Source: Penicillus capitatus
Taxonomy: Eukaryota; Chlorophyta
Assembly: GCA_965649825.1 (NCBI GenBank)
Contig: OZ287695.1
Span: 1,054,001 to 1,118,000, forward strand
Direction: 5' to 3'
DNA length: 64,000 nt
This document shows positions 43,527-55,014 of this stretch, one piece after another (within the stretch, counting starts at the first letter, position 1; every line of letters starts with the position of its first letter). The position numbers and the translations under genes were made by a program. Below the pieces are notes generated by a model. That model worked only from the letters and a program-made list of their open reading frames with translations, was not told the DNA's origin and did no database searches.

Positions 43527-45771
43527 ATGAAAAGATCGACAGAATTCTGTTTAGTGACCTTCATCAGATAATGTACGTTCTTCATAGGTGGACGATCCTG
43601 AAACTGACGATCCGTCAGTGAGCCCAGAAGAACAGGAACTTAGAGAAGAGCGCAAACGGCTGAGGGGACTCTCTCGGACAGAACTGATTAAGGTTGGTTG
43701 GCAATAAAGAATGATGTGAAGGGACAGACAGTTCCATAGGAAGCGTATCGCTGCACAAAAAAGGATAGTGCATTGAAGTTGGAAGCCGCTCTGCTGGAGG
43801 GACTCGAACCAGATTCTTTCTACGCGTCTTCCGTCTGGTCAGGATATTGGGAACGGAAGCGTTTTGCTCTGTTGCACTGGTCGGCGTATTACAATGCGGA
43901 AAAATGCACTGAGGTAGTGTATTCTCTTGGCCTACTCTGGAACACAGAGTCTAGACGCTTCGGTTCTATCTATTGAATCTCTGTGATTAAAGGTTCTTTT
44001 GGAATATGGCGCAAGCGTGGACAAGCGCGGCACATCCAGAACAACTCCTCTGCATGTGGCAGCGTGGACAGAACATGCGGTGGTGAAGGTAAACCAGAAA
44101 AGCGATCTTTAATCGTCCACTTCAACGTCTATTGTCAGATGCTGCTAGACGCAGGGGCCGATGTCGATGCGGTCGATGACGATGGAAGAACTCCACTTCA
44201 TGAAGCCGCTTACAACGAAAACCCCGAAGTTGTACAGGTGCATGTCGATTTGCCTTAGTTCTTATGTCCACGTTGTTGCTGGTTGCAGCTGCTGCTAGAC
44301 GCAGGGGCCGATGTCGATGCGGTCGATAAATATGGAAACACTCCACTTCATGAAACCGCCTACAATGAAAACCCCGAAGTTGTACAGGTGCATGTCGATT
44401 TGCCTTAGTTCTTATGTCCACGTTGTTGCTGGTTGCAGCTGCTGCTAGACGCAGGGGCCGATGTCGATGCGGTCGATAAATATGGAAACACTCCACTTCA
44501 TGAAACCGCCTACAATGAAAACCCCGAAGTTGTACAGGTGCATGTCGATTTGCCTTAGTTCTTATGTCCACGTTGTTGCTGGTTGCAGCTGCTGCTAGAC
44601 GCAGGGGCCGACGTCAATGCAGTCGATAAATATGGAACCACTCCACTTCATGAAGCCGCCTACAAAGAAAAACCCGAAGTTGTACAGGTGCATGTCGATT
44701 TGCCTTAGTTCTTATGTCCACGTTGTTGCTGGTTGCAGCTGCTGCTAGACGCAGGGGCCGATGTCGATGCGGTCGATAAATATGGAAACACTCCACTTCA
44801 TGAAGCCGCCTACAAAGAAAAACCCGAAGTTGTACAGGTGCATGTCGATTTGCCTTAGTTCTTATGTCCACGTTGTTGCTGGTTGCAGCTGCTGCTAGAC
44901 GCAGGGGCCGATGTCGATGCGGTCAATAGAAAGGGAGAAACTCCACTTCATAAAGCCGCTTACTTCAACGAAAAACCCGAAGTTGTACAGGTGCATGTCG
45001 ATTTGCCTTAGTTCTTATGTCCACGTTGTTGCTGGTTGCAGCTGCTGCTAGACGCAGGGGCCGACGTCAATGCAGTCGATAAAAAGGGAGAAACTCCACT
45101 TCATGAAGCCGCCTGCAAAGAAAAACCCGAAGTTGTACAGGTGCATGTCGATTTGCCTTAGTTCTTATGTCCACGTTGTTGCTGGTTGCAGCTGCTGCTA
45201 GACGCAGGGGCCGATGTCGATGCGGTCAATAGAAAGGGAGAAACTCCACTTCATGAAGCCGCTTACTTCAAAGAAAAACCCGAAGTTGTACAGGTGCATG
45301 TCGATTTGCCTTAGTTCTTATGTCCACGTTGTTGCTGGTTGCAGCTGCTGCTAGACGCAGGGGCCGATGTCGATGCGGTCAATAGAAAGGGAGAAACTCC
45401 ACTTCATAAAGCCGCTTACTTCAACGAAAAACCCGAAGTTGTACAGGTGCATGTCGATTTGCCTTAGTTCTTATGTCCACGTTGTTGCTGGTTGCAGCTG
45501 CTGCTAGACGCAGGGGCCGATGTCGATGCGGTCGATAAATATGGAAACACCCCGCTTCACCGGGCAGCGATGTACGGTCGGTCAAAGACAGCAAAGGCGA
45601 GTCAGAGGTAGCATATTAATGTTCACGGTGCATTTCATATAGGTTCTCGTGAATGCCGGAGCATCGAAGACGGCAACTAACAATGATGGAAAAACGCCTT
45701 TCGGCGTTATGTGTGATGGATACTGTTCCGATTCGACACGAATCTCTCTTAAGAAACTCTTGCGTCCATGA
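43527..45771 (+). CDS. ankyrin-repeat protein built from repeated exon-intron modules
   Basis: An acidic N-terminal exon ([17 protein letters not shown], from 43589) and an exon with a helical lead-in (at about 43741-43912) precede about 12 ankyrin repeats. Exons of 99 or 102 bases each encode exactly one repeat ([12 protein letters not shown] and TPLHEAAY). The last module is followed by an exon after a likely GC-AG intron (about 45598-45643) that ends ISLKKLLRP with a stop at 45769-45771. A start ATG at 43527 requires a 34-base intron; alternatively the protein continues from the protease through a 110-base intron. Repeat copies are nearly the same, so the fold is a regular ankyrin stack for protein binding; the partner is unknown. 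Confidence 0.8.
44139..45597. repeat. tandem array of 150/153-bp exon-intron units
   Basis: Ten exon copies start at 44139, 44289, 44439, 44589, 44739, 44889, 45042, 45192, 45345 and 45498. The nine introns between them are each 51 bases (44238-44288 and so on) and appear invariant from GTGCATGTCGATTT to GTTGCTGGTTGCAG. Exons vary slightly (Asp/Asn, Tyr/Asn and an extra codon in four of them). All junctions are phase 0. The unit that expanded therefore includes an intron. Confidence 0.95.
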
Positions 45772-46650
45772 GCGGCCGTCCAACGCAACTCTCTTCTACT
45801 AAACACTCCACTAGGACAACTGTCTGACTTGTTTGTTAATTCCATTGTTACAGTGCCTTTTTTTTCGGACGAGCACCTGCTAAAAGTTTAAATCAGGTGA
45901 ACGAGAAACCTAAACGGTTGATTTCCTATATGCACGAGGAAACAGGTCATTAGACCGTCGGTTGTGTTTGTTTTCGAATGTTGACTATTTGTGATGCTGT
46001 GCATCGCCTTGGAAATTTTGGGACCGAAACTGAAACGTCTGTAGCATTTGAACATCATCTGTTCTTTGACGACAATAGCGACATTCTCACTCTTTCTTTC
46101 AATGAGTAACATCTCGTATCGGCGCACATTTATTCACCTTTGTTGTGGGAATGAGTTAGCGGCATGTATCCAGAGTTCAGAAATGTCTTCACTGTTGCTT
46201 TGACTGTAAAGTCTGAACTCCATTCATTTGGACTTGGTGATTATTTTAAGCAGCATCCGAATCTCTAGACATCTTTGCAGAGGAATGTATTTCGACATTA
46301 CATTACATTAAGTGCATTCGTTACAAAATCGGTTTCATTGACAGAGAAAAACAACTGTGTTGAAAGAACAGCGCACACTGGTAGATCGGACTTCTTGAAG
46401 AAATTTCGACAATGGATCTGGGATTCTGACATTTCCCTCATTAGAGTAATCATAAGATGACCTTCTGCATCTGAGATGCCAGAAACCGAGATTCAACTCT
46501 TGCCCGATCGCCAAAGAACGACGAACAATTCCAACAGTTCCAGGCCTGTCTCATGAGTGACGACGTGCTTGTCAGACATTCTTTTGTGGAAGATCCAAGG
46601 CTGCTATTACGCTATGCAGCAGAGTGCGATCTTCTAGCTTTGTCCTTCGG
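45772..46650. other. intergenic region with weak coding-like frames
   Basis: Minus 45888-46112 is an open frame starting MLLIERKSENVAIVV (about 74 codons), plausible but unsupported. On the plus strand 46275-46460 (LKKFRQWIWDSDI) and 46480-46653 (NDEQFQQFQACLMSDDV, then EDPRLLLRYAAECDL) look coding. They lie 20-30 bp apart in different frames, and no acceptable intron joins them. No family could be named. Confidence 0.3.
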
Positions 46651-46909
46651 TTAGATACCCCCTTCACCCGTTGAATCAGTCAGACATCTTTGTCCAAAGT
46701 GTAGATGTTTTCCTTCAGAAATGAGATGCGGCATAAGGCGGCCTTTGTCGTGCCTCGCGGCTACTAGATCCCTGTCCTGAGGAATAAATCCAGTAACACT
46801 TGGATGTGTGTGCATACATCCGCAGATGACCACATCGTCTGCTGGTTAGCCTTATGCCTTAAAGGGTGAAAGAGAAAGCGATACATGCCAAACTCCAATT
46901 CTTCATCAT
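46651..46909 (-). CDS. small minus-strand protein with a JAMM-like HTHP string
   Basis: An ATG at 46909 with nine codons, a 44-base GT-AG intron containing a CTAAC branch-like word, and a final exon (46834-46651) give about 72 residues. The exon reads VVICGCMHTHPSVTGF, which recalls the metal-binding HxHP motif of JAMM/AMSH deubiquitinases, but the Ser-x-x-Asp that should follow is not in register and the rest does not match. It could be a fragment, or the resemblance may be chance. It precedes the convergent unresolved plus-strand frames. Confidence 0.35.
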
Positions 46910-47055
46910 GTGATCCAGCGGTTCAGAACAGCAGACAGATCATCATTGACGGCCAAATGGGCACTGCGTTGACGTGCTTCGAGAGGATGTCTAAGAGTAT
47001 GTCATCGCGCAACGGACACAATCAAATCGTCCATCATCTTTAACAACGCAGTGTC
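46910..47055. other. short gap 3' of PSMD11
   Basis: The region includes the 3' flank of PSMD11 on the minus strand. A minus frame here (AVNDDLSAVLNRW) is open but ends at once. No other element seen. Confidence 0.3.
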
Positions 47056-48594
47056 TTATGATGCAATTCTCTCGGAACGCGAGAACAGAACGTCTACGAC
47101 GCGACTGGTGTTGCCAAATGTCTCCAGAGCCGATAGATAGACCTTGTTCTCTTGAGGCGGATCGAAGAGCTCCAGACATCCCGTACCCTGATCCAACGTC
47201 CCCGTGATCATCTTGTCCAGAATCATCTACAACAAGACACCACCACTCTGCCTGCAACCGGATCCTCCCAACAACCGAGGACGCACTTGCGACAGCTTCT
47301 TCTCGACGACGGCAGGATCCAGCTCTATGAGCTTCGCGATGTGACTAATCTCGACACGCGAGAAGGGCTCGATCAGTCGACATAGGTTCTGTTGGAGCAG
47401 CGTGTCGTAGAGGATGGAGAGGTGGGAATTGACGACAGGATCTCCTCTCAGCTGCTCCTTGTACTGCTCCAGCGTCACCTGTAGAAGTTCCATCTCTCAG
47501 AGGCGATGGACTGGGAGAGGTGACAGTCACATCAAGCTGCTTGAGAGAGCGTTCCTGGTATGCGTGGGCCACAGCCTTCATCGCATCGACCTCAAGCCCC
47601 ACATACTTCAGTCCGGCCTTGGAGTTGACAATCGATGGGACGTCTGCTGCATCATTGGTCATGATCTTGCAGAGCAGCATGTACTTCAGCTTGAATACCG
47701 CCTTGGGATCGTCCAGTGAACTGCACTGCTCGAACGCTTCGTAGAAGTAGGAGTAGGCCGTCTTGTAGTCGTGTTCCTCGGCGTGAAGCAGTCCTGATTG
47801 ACTGTCTATCTGATAAGCCAGCGCGAAACTCGATGACACTATATCATCGACAGAACGCACCTACCTCTGCTTGCAAGGCAGGCGGGATGTAGACTGCATT
47901 GGCGGCTGTCCTTGCCGCGGTTAGAGCGGCACGGGAACGCGGAAGATTGCGCAGGGCGTGGTGTACACGGCTCTCGAGCAGATGGATGTCCACCAGGAGC
48001 AGTTTGTCGTCCAGTCTCTTCACCTCGCTTACCAACCTGCAGTACATTGGCCAGTCACTGTTATCTCGGCCAGTCGCATTGTGTCTCACGTCCCGATGAG
48101 CTGCAGGGCCGGTTGGAAGTCCTTTCCCTCCAGATACAGATTGGCCAAACGCGCCTCGATGCGTTGGCGCAGAAACGTTCTCTTCTCCTTCCTGGCCCAC
48201 TCCACCTGCTCCTTGCACACCTCCATCTGCACGCAAGCCCACCCAGACGTGTCTTCGGTCGAGGAGCATGGGGATCAACTTGCAGGGCCACTGAGTCCGG
48301 CACTTTGGCGATGCTGTCGATGATGGAACGCACGATCTTGGCCGTTTTCGCCTTGGAGAAGGCGCCGAACTGCGGTCTGAGCTCGGTCAGGAAGGCCCTG
48401 AGCGCGACGGCGTCTTTGAGCCTGACATAGAGCTCCGCCACCTTGGCTATCGCCGTCTCCTTCGCCTTGATCGCATCCGCCGCCGTCGATGCGTCCTTCA
48501 GGATGAGCTCCTTGTACAGGCGGATCGCCTCCGGCGGCGTTCCCTCCTTTTCACCAATCTTTTCGAGACGGTCGTTGTAGTCGGCAGCTGCCAT
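47056..48594 (-). CDS. PSMD11: 26S proteasome lid subunit RPN6/PSMD11
   Basis: Start [15 protein letters not shown] at 48594, then segments matching PSMD11 in order: [132 protein letters not shown] and a C-terminal helix [15 protein letters not shown], stop at 47056. About five short introns interrupt it. TPR-like helices form the N-terminal solenoid and a PCI domain lies near residues 220-390; human PSMD11 has 422 residues and this one is similar. In the lid it contacts RPN2, RPT6 and the alpha ring. Essential housekeeping gene. Confidence 0.93.
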
Positions 48595-48681
48595 GTCGGC
48601 TAAACAAACGCTTCGGACACTGACGTGACGTTCCGAATCCTGCTCTCGACGTCGACTTTCGTTCCCGCAGTCAACTCCGCC
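48595..48681. promoter_or_regulatory. 87-bp bidirectional promoter region
   Basis: It separates the divergent start codons of PSMD11 (48594) and the LMBR1-like gene (48682). No TATA box. CGACGTCGAC-like palindromic words lie near 48645. Confidence 0.5.
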
Positions 48682-50394
48682 ATGGCCGAAGGCTTCAACT
48701 GGTTCCTCCTAATTATTGTCGCTGTCGTGACGGCACTTGTCTTCTGCGGCAACGCCTACATCGTCGTCTACCTCCAGCACCCTGAAGACAAGAACCAGGC
48801 GTGGCTGCCGAAGTTCGTGGTGTGGATGGGACTCAGTCTGGCGACGCTCTCCGTGCTCATGTTCCCTCTGGACGTCGCCAATCGCGGTGCCTGTGACGAG
48901 GAGTTGCCCCTCAGCTCCTGCGACTTGACCCTCCCCATGAGGGAGCTATGGTTCTCCGTCTACATCGCCAACGCCATCCTGGTGTTCCTCATGACCCCGT
49001 TTGCGATCTTCTACTACGAGGCTGGGTCGGACCGCACCCCAGGCCAGAGGCTCAGCGTGGCCGCTGCGTGGGTCTTAGCGACCAGCGTCGTCATCGGGTT
49101 GATCCTGGGCATCGCCTACGCCATGGTCGGATACGTGGAGTTTCCGACAGCGAGGCTGACATCCGGCAGCATGAGTTTCGAGGATTTCTGGAACCAGGAG
49201 CACATCGATGCCTGTCTCTCTCCACTTTCGAACGCTTCGTCCCTCTCGTTTTCCGGAGATCAAGTGCGTCCTGCTTCTGACGCGATGAACCTGTCACCAT
49301 GATGTCTCCAGTGTGATGCTGAGAGGGGCGCCGTGGAAGAAGAGACGTGGAAAATAAGAACGACGTTTCCGTTGTACGCGGTGGCCGTGTTCTCGGCGGT
49401 GGGATGGTGGACGTTCCTCATCTTCGGCGGCATCGGACTGTCTTCTCTGCCAGTAGATCTCATCTCCGCCTTCTTCGCGCGTCCCACTGCCACCATCACC
49501 CGATCGGAGTACGTGCAGCAAGCGCGTTTCCTGGCGCAGCACGCACGAGAAATAAAGATCCTGGGAGAGGAGCTGAAGAAGGAGGAACGTGAGAGCGGAC
49601 GCAGCCGCCGGTGGAAGCGAAACGTCAAAGAACTCAATAAACAGCTGCTCATTCTCGAAGACATGAACGAGGAACTCGAATCCAAATATCCCCAGGTGCG
49701 CCAAACATCCTTTCCGTTCCGATCCTCATCTCGGTGCCCGTAAAGGGAGAGGACGGCGAGACACGTTGGGTGCTATACCAGCTGGGGTTCTTCTTGAGGC
49801 TTCTGCTCGGACTCCTGGGCGCGGCAGTCTCGGTCGTCTGGATCGTCCACATCGTCCTCTACCAACTTGTCTCTCCCCCGGCGACTTCGTTCCTCAACGA
49901 CGTCTTCGTCGAGCTGGACGATTTCTTTCCACTCTTCGGCACTGCATCCTTCGCCTTCTTCTGTTTCTATCTCCTAGGTGATGCGCACGGATGGCAATGC
50001 GATGACGTCGACTGAGAAACTGTGTGCGTGTGTAGCGTGCACGATCAAGGGCCACATGAAGCTAGGAATGAGTTTTGGCATTCTGGATCTCTATCCCATT
50101 CGCCCGGGGGCGACGCTGATGAATTCCCTTCTCTTCAACACTGCTTTGATCCTACTGAGCTCGACAGCCGTGCTGCAGTTCTGCTCCGAGGCGTTCGCCG
50201 TCTACGCCAAGGACACGGACATTCAAGAGATCTTTGGAAATGACGTCGATCATCTTGTCGGCATCAAGTATCTCTACAGAAAGGACGTCTTCCTCTACTG
50301 CCTGCTGGGCTGTGCGGCACTCGGCGTCGTTCTTGTCATCGTCACGGGGCCAAAGAAGACGGCGCCAAAGAAGGGAGGCGTCTATGCATCGTGA
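48682..50394 (+). CDS. LMBR1/LIMR-family nine-TM-type membrane protein (4 exons)
   Basis: Exons 48682-49263, 49312-49695, 49746-49977 and 50036-50394 give 518 residues (introns 48, 50 and 58 bases). Conserved strings match the plant LIMR/LMBR1-like proteins throughout: YLQHPEDKNQAWLPKFVV, MFPLDVANRGACDE, LTLPMRELW, WKIRTTFPLYAVAV, LPVDLISAFFARP, a coiled-coil loop (EERESGRSRRWKRNVKEL), FLNDVFVELDDFFPLFG, SFAFFCFYLL, GATLMNSLLFN and GIKYLYRKDVF. About nine transmembrane helices are expected, with a cytosolic coiled coil after the fifth. Related animal proteins act as lipocalin receptors or in lysosomal cobalamin export; the role of this subfamily is not settled. It is divergent from PSMD11. 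Confidence 0.93.
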
Positions 50395-50399
50395 TAGAA

Positions 50400-50697
50400 T
50401 CATGTAACCTAAAAATTGACACGAATCCTCCGAAGTGACTAACGACTGTAACAGTTGGATGGTGTTGCGACGCATTCCAAGCGAACGGAGAGACGACTCC
50501 ATGGCGTCTAACGCGTTCCTCACCCCTCTCCATTGTCGAAAGTCGGTCGTGGAAACTCGCGACGCTGCTACGCACGACCACTGCCATTCGACTGGGTCGT
50601 CACCTTCAGTTTCTGACAGCCTATTCAGCGTCAGGGGTTTGTGTAGCTGCTTGTGCTTGTCGACGACCGAGATCGTTTCTGTACGTGTCTTTCGCAC
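50400..50697 (-). CDS. possible small minus-strand protein, unrecognised
   Basis: A frame with ATG at 50697 reads about 95 codons with coding character (QWRGVRNALDAMESSLRSLG) before it enters sequence antisense to the last LMBR1-like exon. The open frame formally extends to 50152, but that part is most likely a shadow. A stop could be reached early after splicing near 50410-50440 (TTTTTAG acceptor). It would be convergent with the LMBR1-like gene. Soluble, helical; function unknown. Confidence 0.35.
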
Positions 50698-50712
50698 GTG
50701 AGAGGTGGACAG

Positions 50713-51693
50713 ATGAGCTCTTGCGCTGTGTCGAGCAACGTTCGCCGAAATCTGTCAGACAGCGTTGGCCGTCAGAGCACTGTTCCAGAATTTCAAGCCC
50801 GTGGACACGAAAAGATAGAGAAGAACGGAGTGATTAGTTGTCTTTTCGGACTCGCTCTCTTTCTTACCGATCTATTTGTTTAGGATTACATAGCTATGCT
50901 TTTAAGAATTCTGTTTCGGACATTAGGCTATTCGACATGCAAAATCTCTTCTTTCCGAGAAGGCACTACCTAGGACAATCTCGTGTCTATTCCAGCCATG
51001 GTGCTTGTTTCATTCGTCGGAACCGCACTGTCCGTCTTGTTCAATATGGAGTATGTCTGGATGTTTGGATGCTATACCTGTTGCCATTGTCATATCACTG
51101 TTGCCGCTGTTGTTGCTATCTGCTAGACAGCAGTACTTACTCATCGCATCATGGCGAAGTCCTGGAAGGCAGAAAGTGCATTTCTTCTATCAGATGTTGA
51201 CGTATGTCCTGGTCAAGTTTCTAGGGACCAATGCCAGGAACCGAACCGAAATCGCCAGCGCTTATTGCTCGGCAAACCACAGCTGTCAAGTCTCAATCAT
51301 ACGAGATCTATCAGTGTATCTTCGCGATGATGGTCGAGCGGAGACGTTGTCATTCGATCGCAGCTCCCCAAAACGAAGTCGCCGCAGATGTGGCAAAAAG
51401 TGCGTGTGATCGATCGCACGCAGACAATGCCAAGGATGAACCTTACCTTTCTGGCATGAGAGTCGTGCCTGGCCGAAATTGGTCTTCCTCGCGAATCTCT
51501 CCTGGTCCTGCCATTCTTGGCGCCGCGGAAGCCTACTTGTTTCTCAAGTCATTTCCAAAGGTGAGAACAGAAGACGATAGAGAATGGGTATAACGCTTTC
51601 ATGTACATGTTAATGCCGACAGTCCTCGTACAGGATAACCATGATTCTTTTGTCGTACATTCAAAACGTCAGACACCCGTGGATGAACAATAA
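50713..51693 (+). CDS. unrecognised spliced gene
   Basis: Exon 1 starts MSSCAVSSNVRRNL at 50713 and ends at about 50836 before a 46-base intron. Exon 2 continues LHSYAFKNSVSDIRLF to about 51049. After further short introns, a long coding-like exon runs 51234-51560 (AVKSQSYEIYQCIFAMM, then GPAILGAAEAYLFLKSFPK). A 73-base GT-AG intron (51561-51633) leads to a last exon, 51634-51693 (NHDSFVVHSKRQTPVDEQ). The middle (51050-51233) can be read in two frames, one of which would give a hydrophobic segment (AIPVAIVISLLPLLLL). No domain was recognised. It lies head-to-head with the small minus frame at 50697. Confidence 0.5.
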
Positions 51694-52316
51694 ACAACTA
51701 GGCGAAGTTCCGTGTACCGGGTATTACTTGACTAAACTGGTGTATTCTGGTCTGAGAATTCTCGGTACTTATTCGTGCATGAATTTAGCTCATACAGTAA
51801 ACACTCCTCGCAAGAATTTTCGCAATGCATGCGATGGAATGGTATCTGTTAAGTATGGATTGGAATGGGATGCCTAAAGTCGAACGGAGTAGGTTCGACG
51901 CATGCCGTTTTGTTTACAATACGTTTGTTTACATGCATCATCTCGCTTTGGCTTGAGCAACGCTTACTCTCCAAGCAGGTCTTCTCATGTTAGCTGTGTT
52001 CTGAACGTCATCGTCAAGCGTCTGTGCTGTCGGCGACAGCAGATGGATTATCCCTTTTTTCTTTAAGTGTTCTTCCGCTTTTGCGTCCTCCGACGCGTGT
52101 TGTTTCGTGTCCGTGTGGTTAAATGACTGCCCCGCAAAGACTTGCGTCCGCGAAACAGATCCAGCAATGCCACATATCGCGTACTGGCGAAGATCAAGTC
52201 AAGTGATGTCTTTCACACTGCAAGAGGCATCTGTATGTTCAGTGTCGGAAAATACTTACCAGAAACGCTCTGTTCCTTTAGAGAGTTCACGGAGAGTAAT
52301 AAAGAGTGTCGACACT
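51694..52316. other. intergenic region
   Basis: About 620 bp with no convincing gene. Short plus frames at 52107-52559 and 52142-52549 overlap each other and run into the duplicated leader of the monooxygenase gene. Nothing else seen. Confidence 0.4.
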
Positions 52317-54770
52317 TTCGATGTGCATTCTTCCAAGTTCATACAGAATCTCGCTCTGCGCAAAACAAACTTGAATATGGACGCAGGTGTTCGATACAGG
52401 CTCACGCTGCATCACATGGATGGAGCAAACAACACCACGCGCTTTCAACGAACACGGCAGAGAGAATTCCTCAGCGAGTCATCTATCGACAGCAAAATGC
52501 AAAGAAATCCGTACACCTCGAATACCCGCCACAGATTCGCATTATTTGACAGCCGTTAACATGTCTCAGCTGCTCTCCTGTAGACATTCGTCTCTGCAGC
52601 GGTACACGGTTGTCGCGACGACGCATGGCTTTGGCAAGAGAACTTCCGGCGTTGAGTGGCGTGGCATGTCTACCGTCGTCCAAAAGGCGCATCACCGCAT
52701 CTCGACGAAGCAGACTGCGTCCGGCCCCTTTCGAAGCGAACTTGGAAAGCTGATAGACTGCTTTAGGCCAGCAATGAACGCAACAGGTGCTGCTGTCGCC
52801 GACGAGACAGCGACCAGAGGGGAAAGCCATCCATCCATTGACGAGTGAGCCATCCGCATGTGCTGATCGGTGCGAGTTGGCTAGATCCAGGCTACCGGCT
52901 TACGGGTCTCTTACATACTGTGGAAAGACAGCACTTGTGATCGGGGCCGGACCTGCAGGAATGGTGGCGGCACGCTATCTCGCAAGAGAAGGATTCACCG
53001 TCCAGGTTACATCTTAGTGTCGAGGTCTGTTGGCATGCAGATGAGGACTGCACTGAGCAGGTGTTTGAGAAACGAGACGATCCGCGGGAGAATCCGTATT
53101 CTCGCACTCGAGCGAACATCATTGGCTTGCGACTAAACACCGTAGATGCCATGCGAGATGTCGGCATCGACCTTCCGGAAGAAGGTTTCAAATCCGGCGT
53201 CCACGCGCTACACGGTGCTACCTTTTCCCAAGCAACGAGGGACGGTGTTAAGTGTCTTGACGAAGTGCAGGCAGAGTTTGGTTTGGACAAGAGAACGTAA
53301 CGATCGTGCCACCAGATTCTCTAGAGGGAGGCTATATTGGCGAAAGGCAAAGCATTGCCGAGCTGATTCTGATAGACACTCAAGAGAAATTCAAAGATCA
53401 GATCGCCCTCCGTTACAACCGCAGATGCAAGGTACGTGTTGCTTCTTCCCTCTTCCCTCTGATTTCGAGGTACTTCCTCAGAGAATCGACTTCGAGGCGA
53501 AGACTGCAGTTTTCGAAGATGCCCAGGGCGAAGATATCGCAATGAGATATGATCTGCTCGTCGGAGCCGACGGTTACAACTCGGTCGTCCGACAGGAGAT
53601 GGAGAAATTCGACGACTCCATAGTGATGAAGCAGTATCGCTGCAAAAGAGGGTACAAGTCGATTCGCAACCTTCCTCTCTTGGACGGAGGTACCCTTCAT
53701 TAAACCTGCAACGCGACAAACACAATCGTATTTTTGCAGACGTGGTGTCCGAGTCTGTGAAGCCTGGATTCTTTTTGTTTGGGATACTGAACGGCAGATC
53801 TGTTGTGACGAAAGGAGTGGGTGGATCAACAGCGCTTATACTGTATCGATCAGAAGAAACTATGATGAACGGAACGCTTGCAACGAATCTGGCGACATTC
53901 GACACTATCCAAGGAAAGGAACATGAATGGCTCAGCGATGTCGTGCCTACCTACTTTCCGAAGGTATGTTCTCTTAAACAGTGTCCGCCGTGAGAGCTTG
54001 ACCGGATTTCAGGAGTGGATCAAGGAGATCGGCGACCAGTTGAAGACGGCTCCCTTGACGAAAAATCCTGACGCCATTGTTGTGTCTAAGATGTACGGCC
54101 CCTCAACAGTTCTGCTGGGAGACGCTGCCCACGTTTTCAGTCCAAACCTGGGGATCGGGTTTGTTCCTAATCTACACCTGACGCGAATATGACTCGATCT
54201 CTGTAGAGCCAATGCCGCCATTGTCGATGCAAAAGTCCTCGGCGATGCTCTTAAGGCGGCAGATGGAGACGTCGAAGCCGTGGGAAGGTCGTTTCATGAT
54301 CAGCGATACGATGAAATGCATGCCTTTCAACAAGCGCAACTGGTCACTCCTCTTTCACTGATCGACATCGATGTCGGTGCTGTGGCGTAGGCTAACGCTT
54401 TTGAGCAGTATTTCTACTCGCCGGCAGATTTCGCTGACTATTTCGTCGGCTGGGTGTACAAAAATGTGACTCCGAATCTGCGACAGATGTTTCCAAAACT
54501 GATGTCAAAGACCTGCATCATCCGATACATGGAGAGAGAAATCAGCGCCACTCAAGCACTGTTCATTATCCGACGCGACGCCTGTCTTTTCGCAAGTAAA
54601 CCCACCTCTGAAAGAGTCATTGCATTAATGTGTATGCATGTATTGTTGTTCCCAGTGGTCTGCACCGCATTCACACTGGTCGCGGTGAAGTTTCTGGCGA
54701 TTCCCTTGATCGATTCCATCGCAGGCCAGTCGGGGATCTGAGTTCTCATTCCACGTTTCCTTTCCTTGTG
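52317..54770. repeat. tandem segmental duplication, unit 1
   Basis: Sequence from about 52347 to about 54790 is repeated from about 55030 to about 57480 with an offset of about 2,690 bp and moderate divergence. The unit holds about 210 bp of 5' flank and one complete FAD monooxygenase gene. Confidence 0.9.
52561..54741 (+). CDS. KMO-like FAD-dependent monooxygenase, copy 1 (9 exons)
   Basis: Exons 52561-52844, 52891-53005, 53061-53280, 53325-53431, 53470-53689, 53740-53963, 54013-54158, 54207-54342 and 54409-54741 give 594 residues. The leader of about 95 residues is Ser/Arg/His-rich, lacks acidic runs early on and could target mitochondria. Then come the FAD dinucleotide fold (VIGAGPAGMVAARYLA), the DG motif (DLLVGADGYNSVVRQ) and the GD motif (VLLGDAAHVFSPNLGIG), as in group A flavoprotein hydroxylases. 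The end has a hydrophobic helix (VLLFPVVCTAFTLVAVKF), like the membrane anchor of kynurenine 3-monooxygenase, the closest family I can name. Aromatic substrate and NADPH use are inferred from the family. A second copy follows. Confidence 0.82.
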
Positions 54771-54948
54771 GAAAACTTTCAACGGCTTTGTTACTTATAC
54801 TCTTTTTTACAAGTTGCTGTGGAATCTCGCTCTTGGCAACTTTATTGCGGTCTCAAAGATAGCCATTTCTTGGTTCGATAATAGTCGAGTGACTCTGAGC
54901 ACAAGACCAGGTTTCAAAGCAGTCGATGGTTTCAAGGAAGACGACTGA
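54766..54948 (+). other. coding-like frame after monooxygenase copy 1
   Basis: About 60 codons with a hydrophobic stretch (LFYKLLWNLALGNFI), a charged end (GFKAVDGFKEDD) and a stop at 54946-54948. There is no ATG start. The corresponding sequence after copy 2 diverges from about 57485. It may be a lost terminal exon of the ancestral gene or an unrelated exon. Confidence 0.3.
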
Positions 54949-55014
54949 CAGAGTAGACAACTATTGTCGCCGTCGGGAATGAAAGATCACAACTGCAGAA
55001 AACGTAACTTCTGC

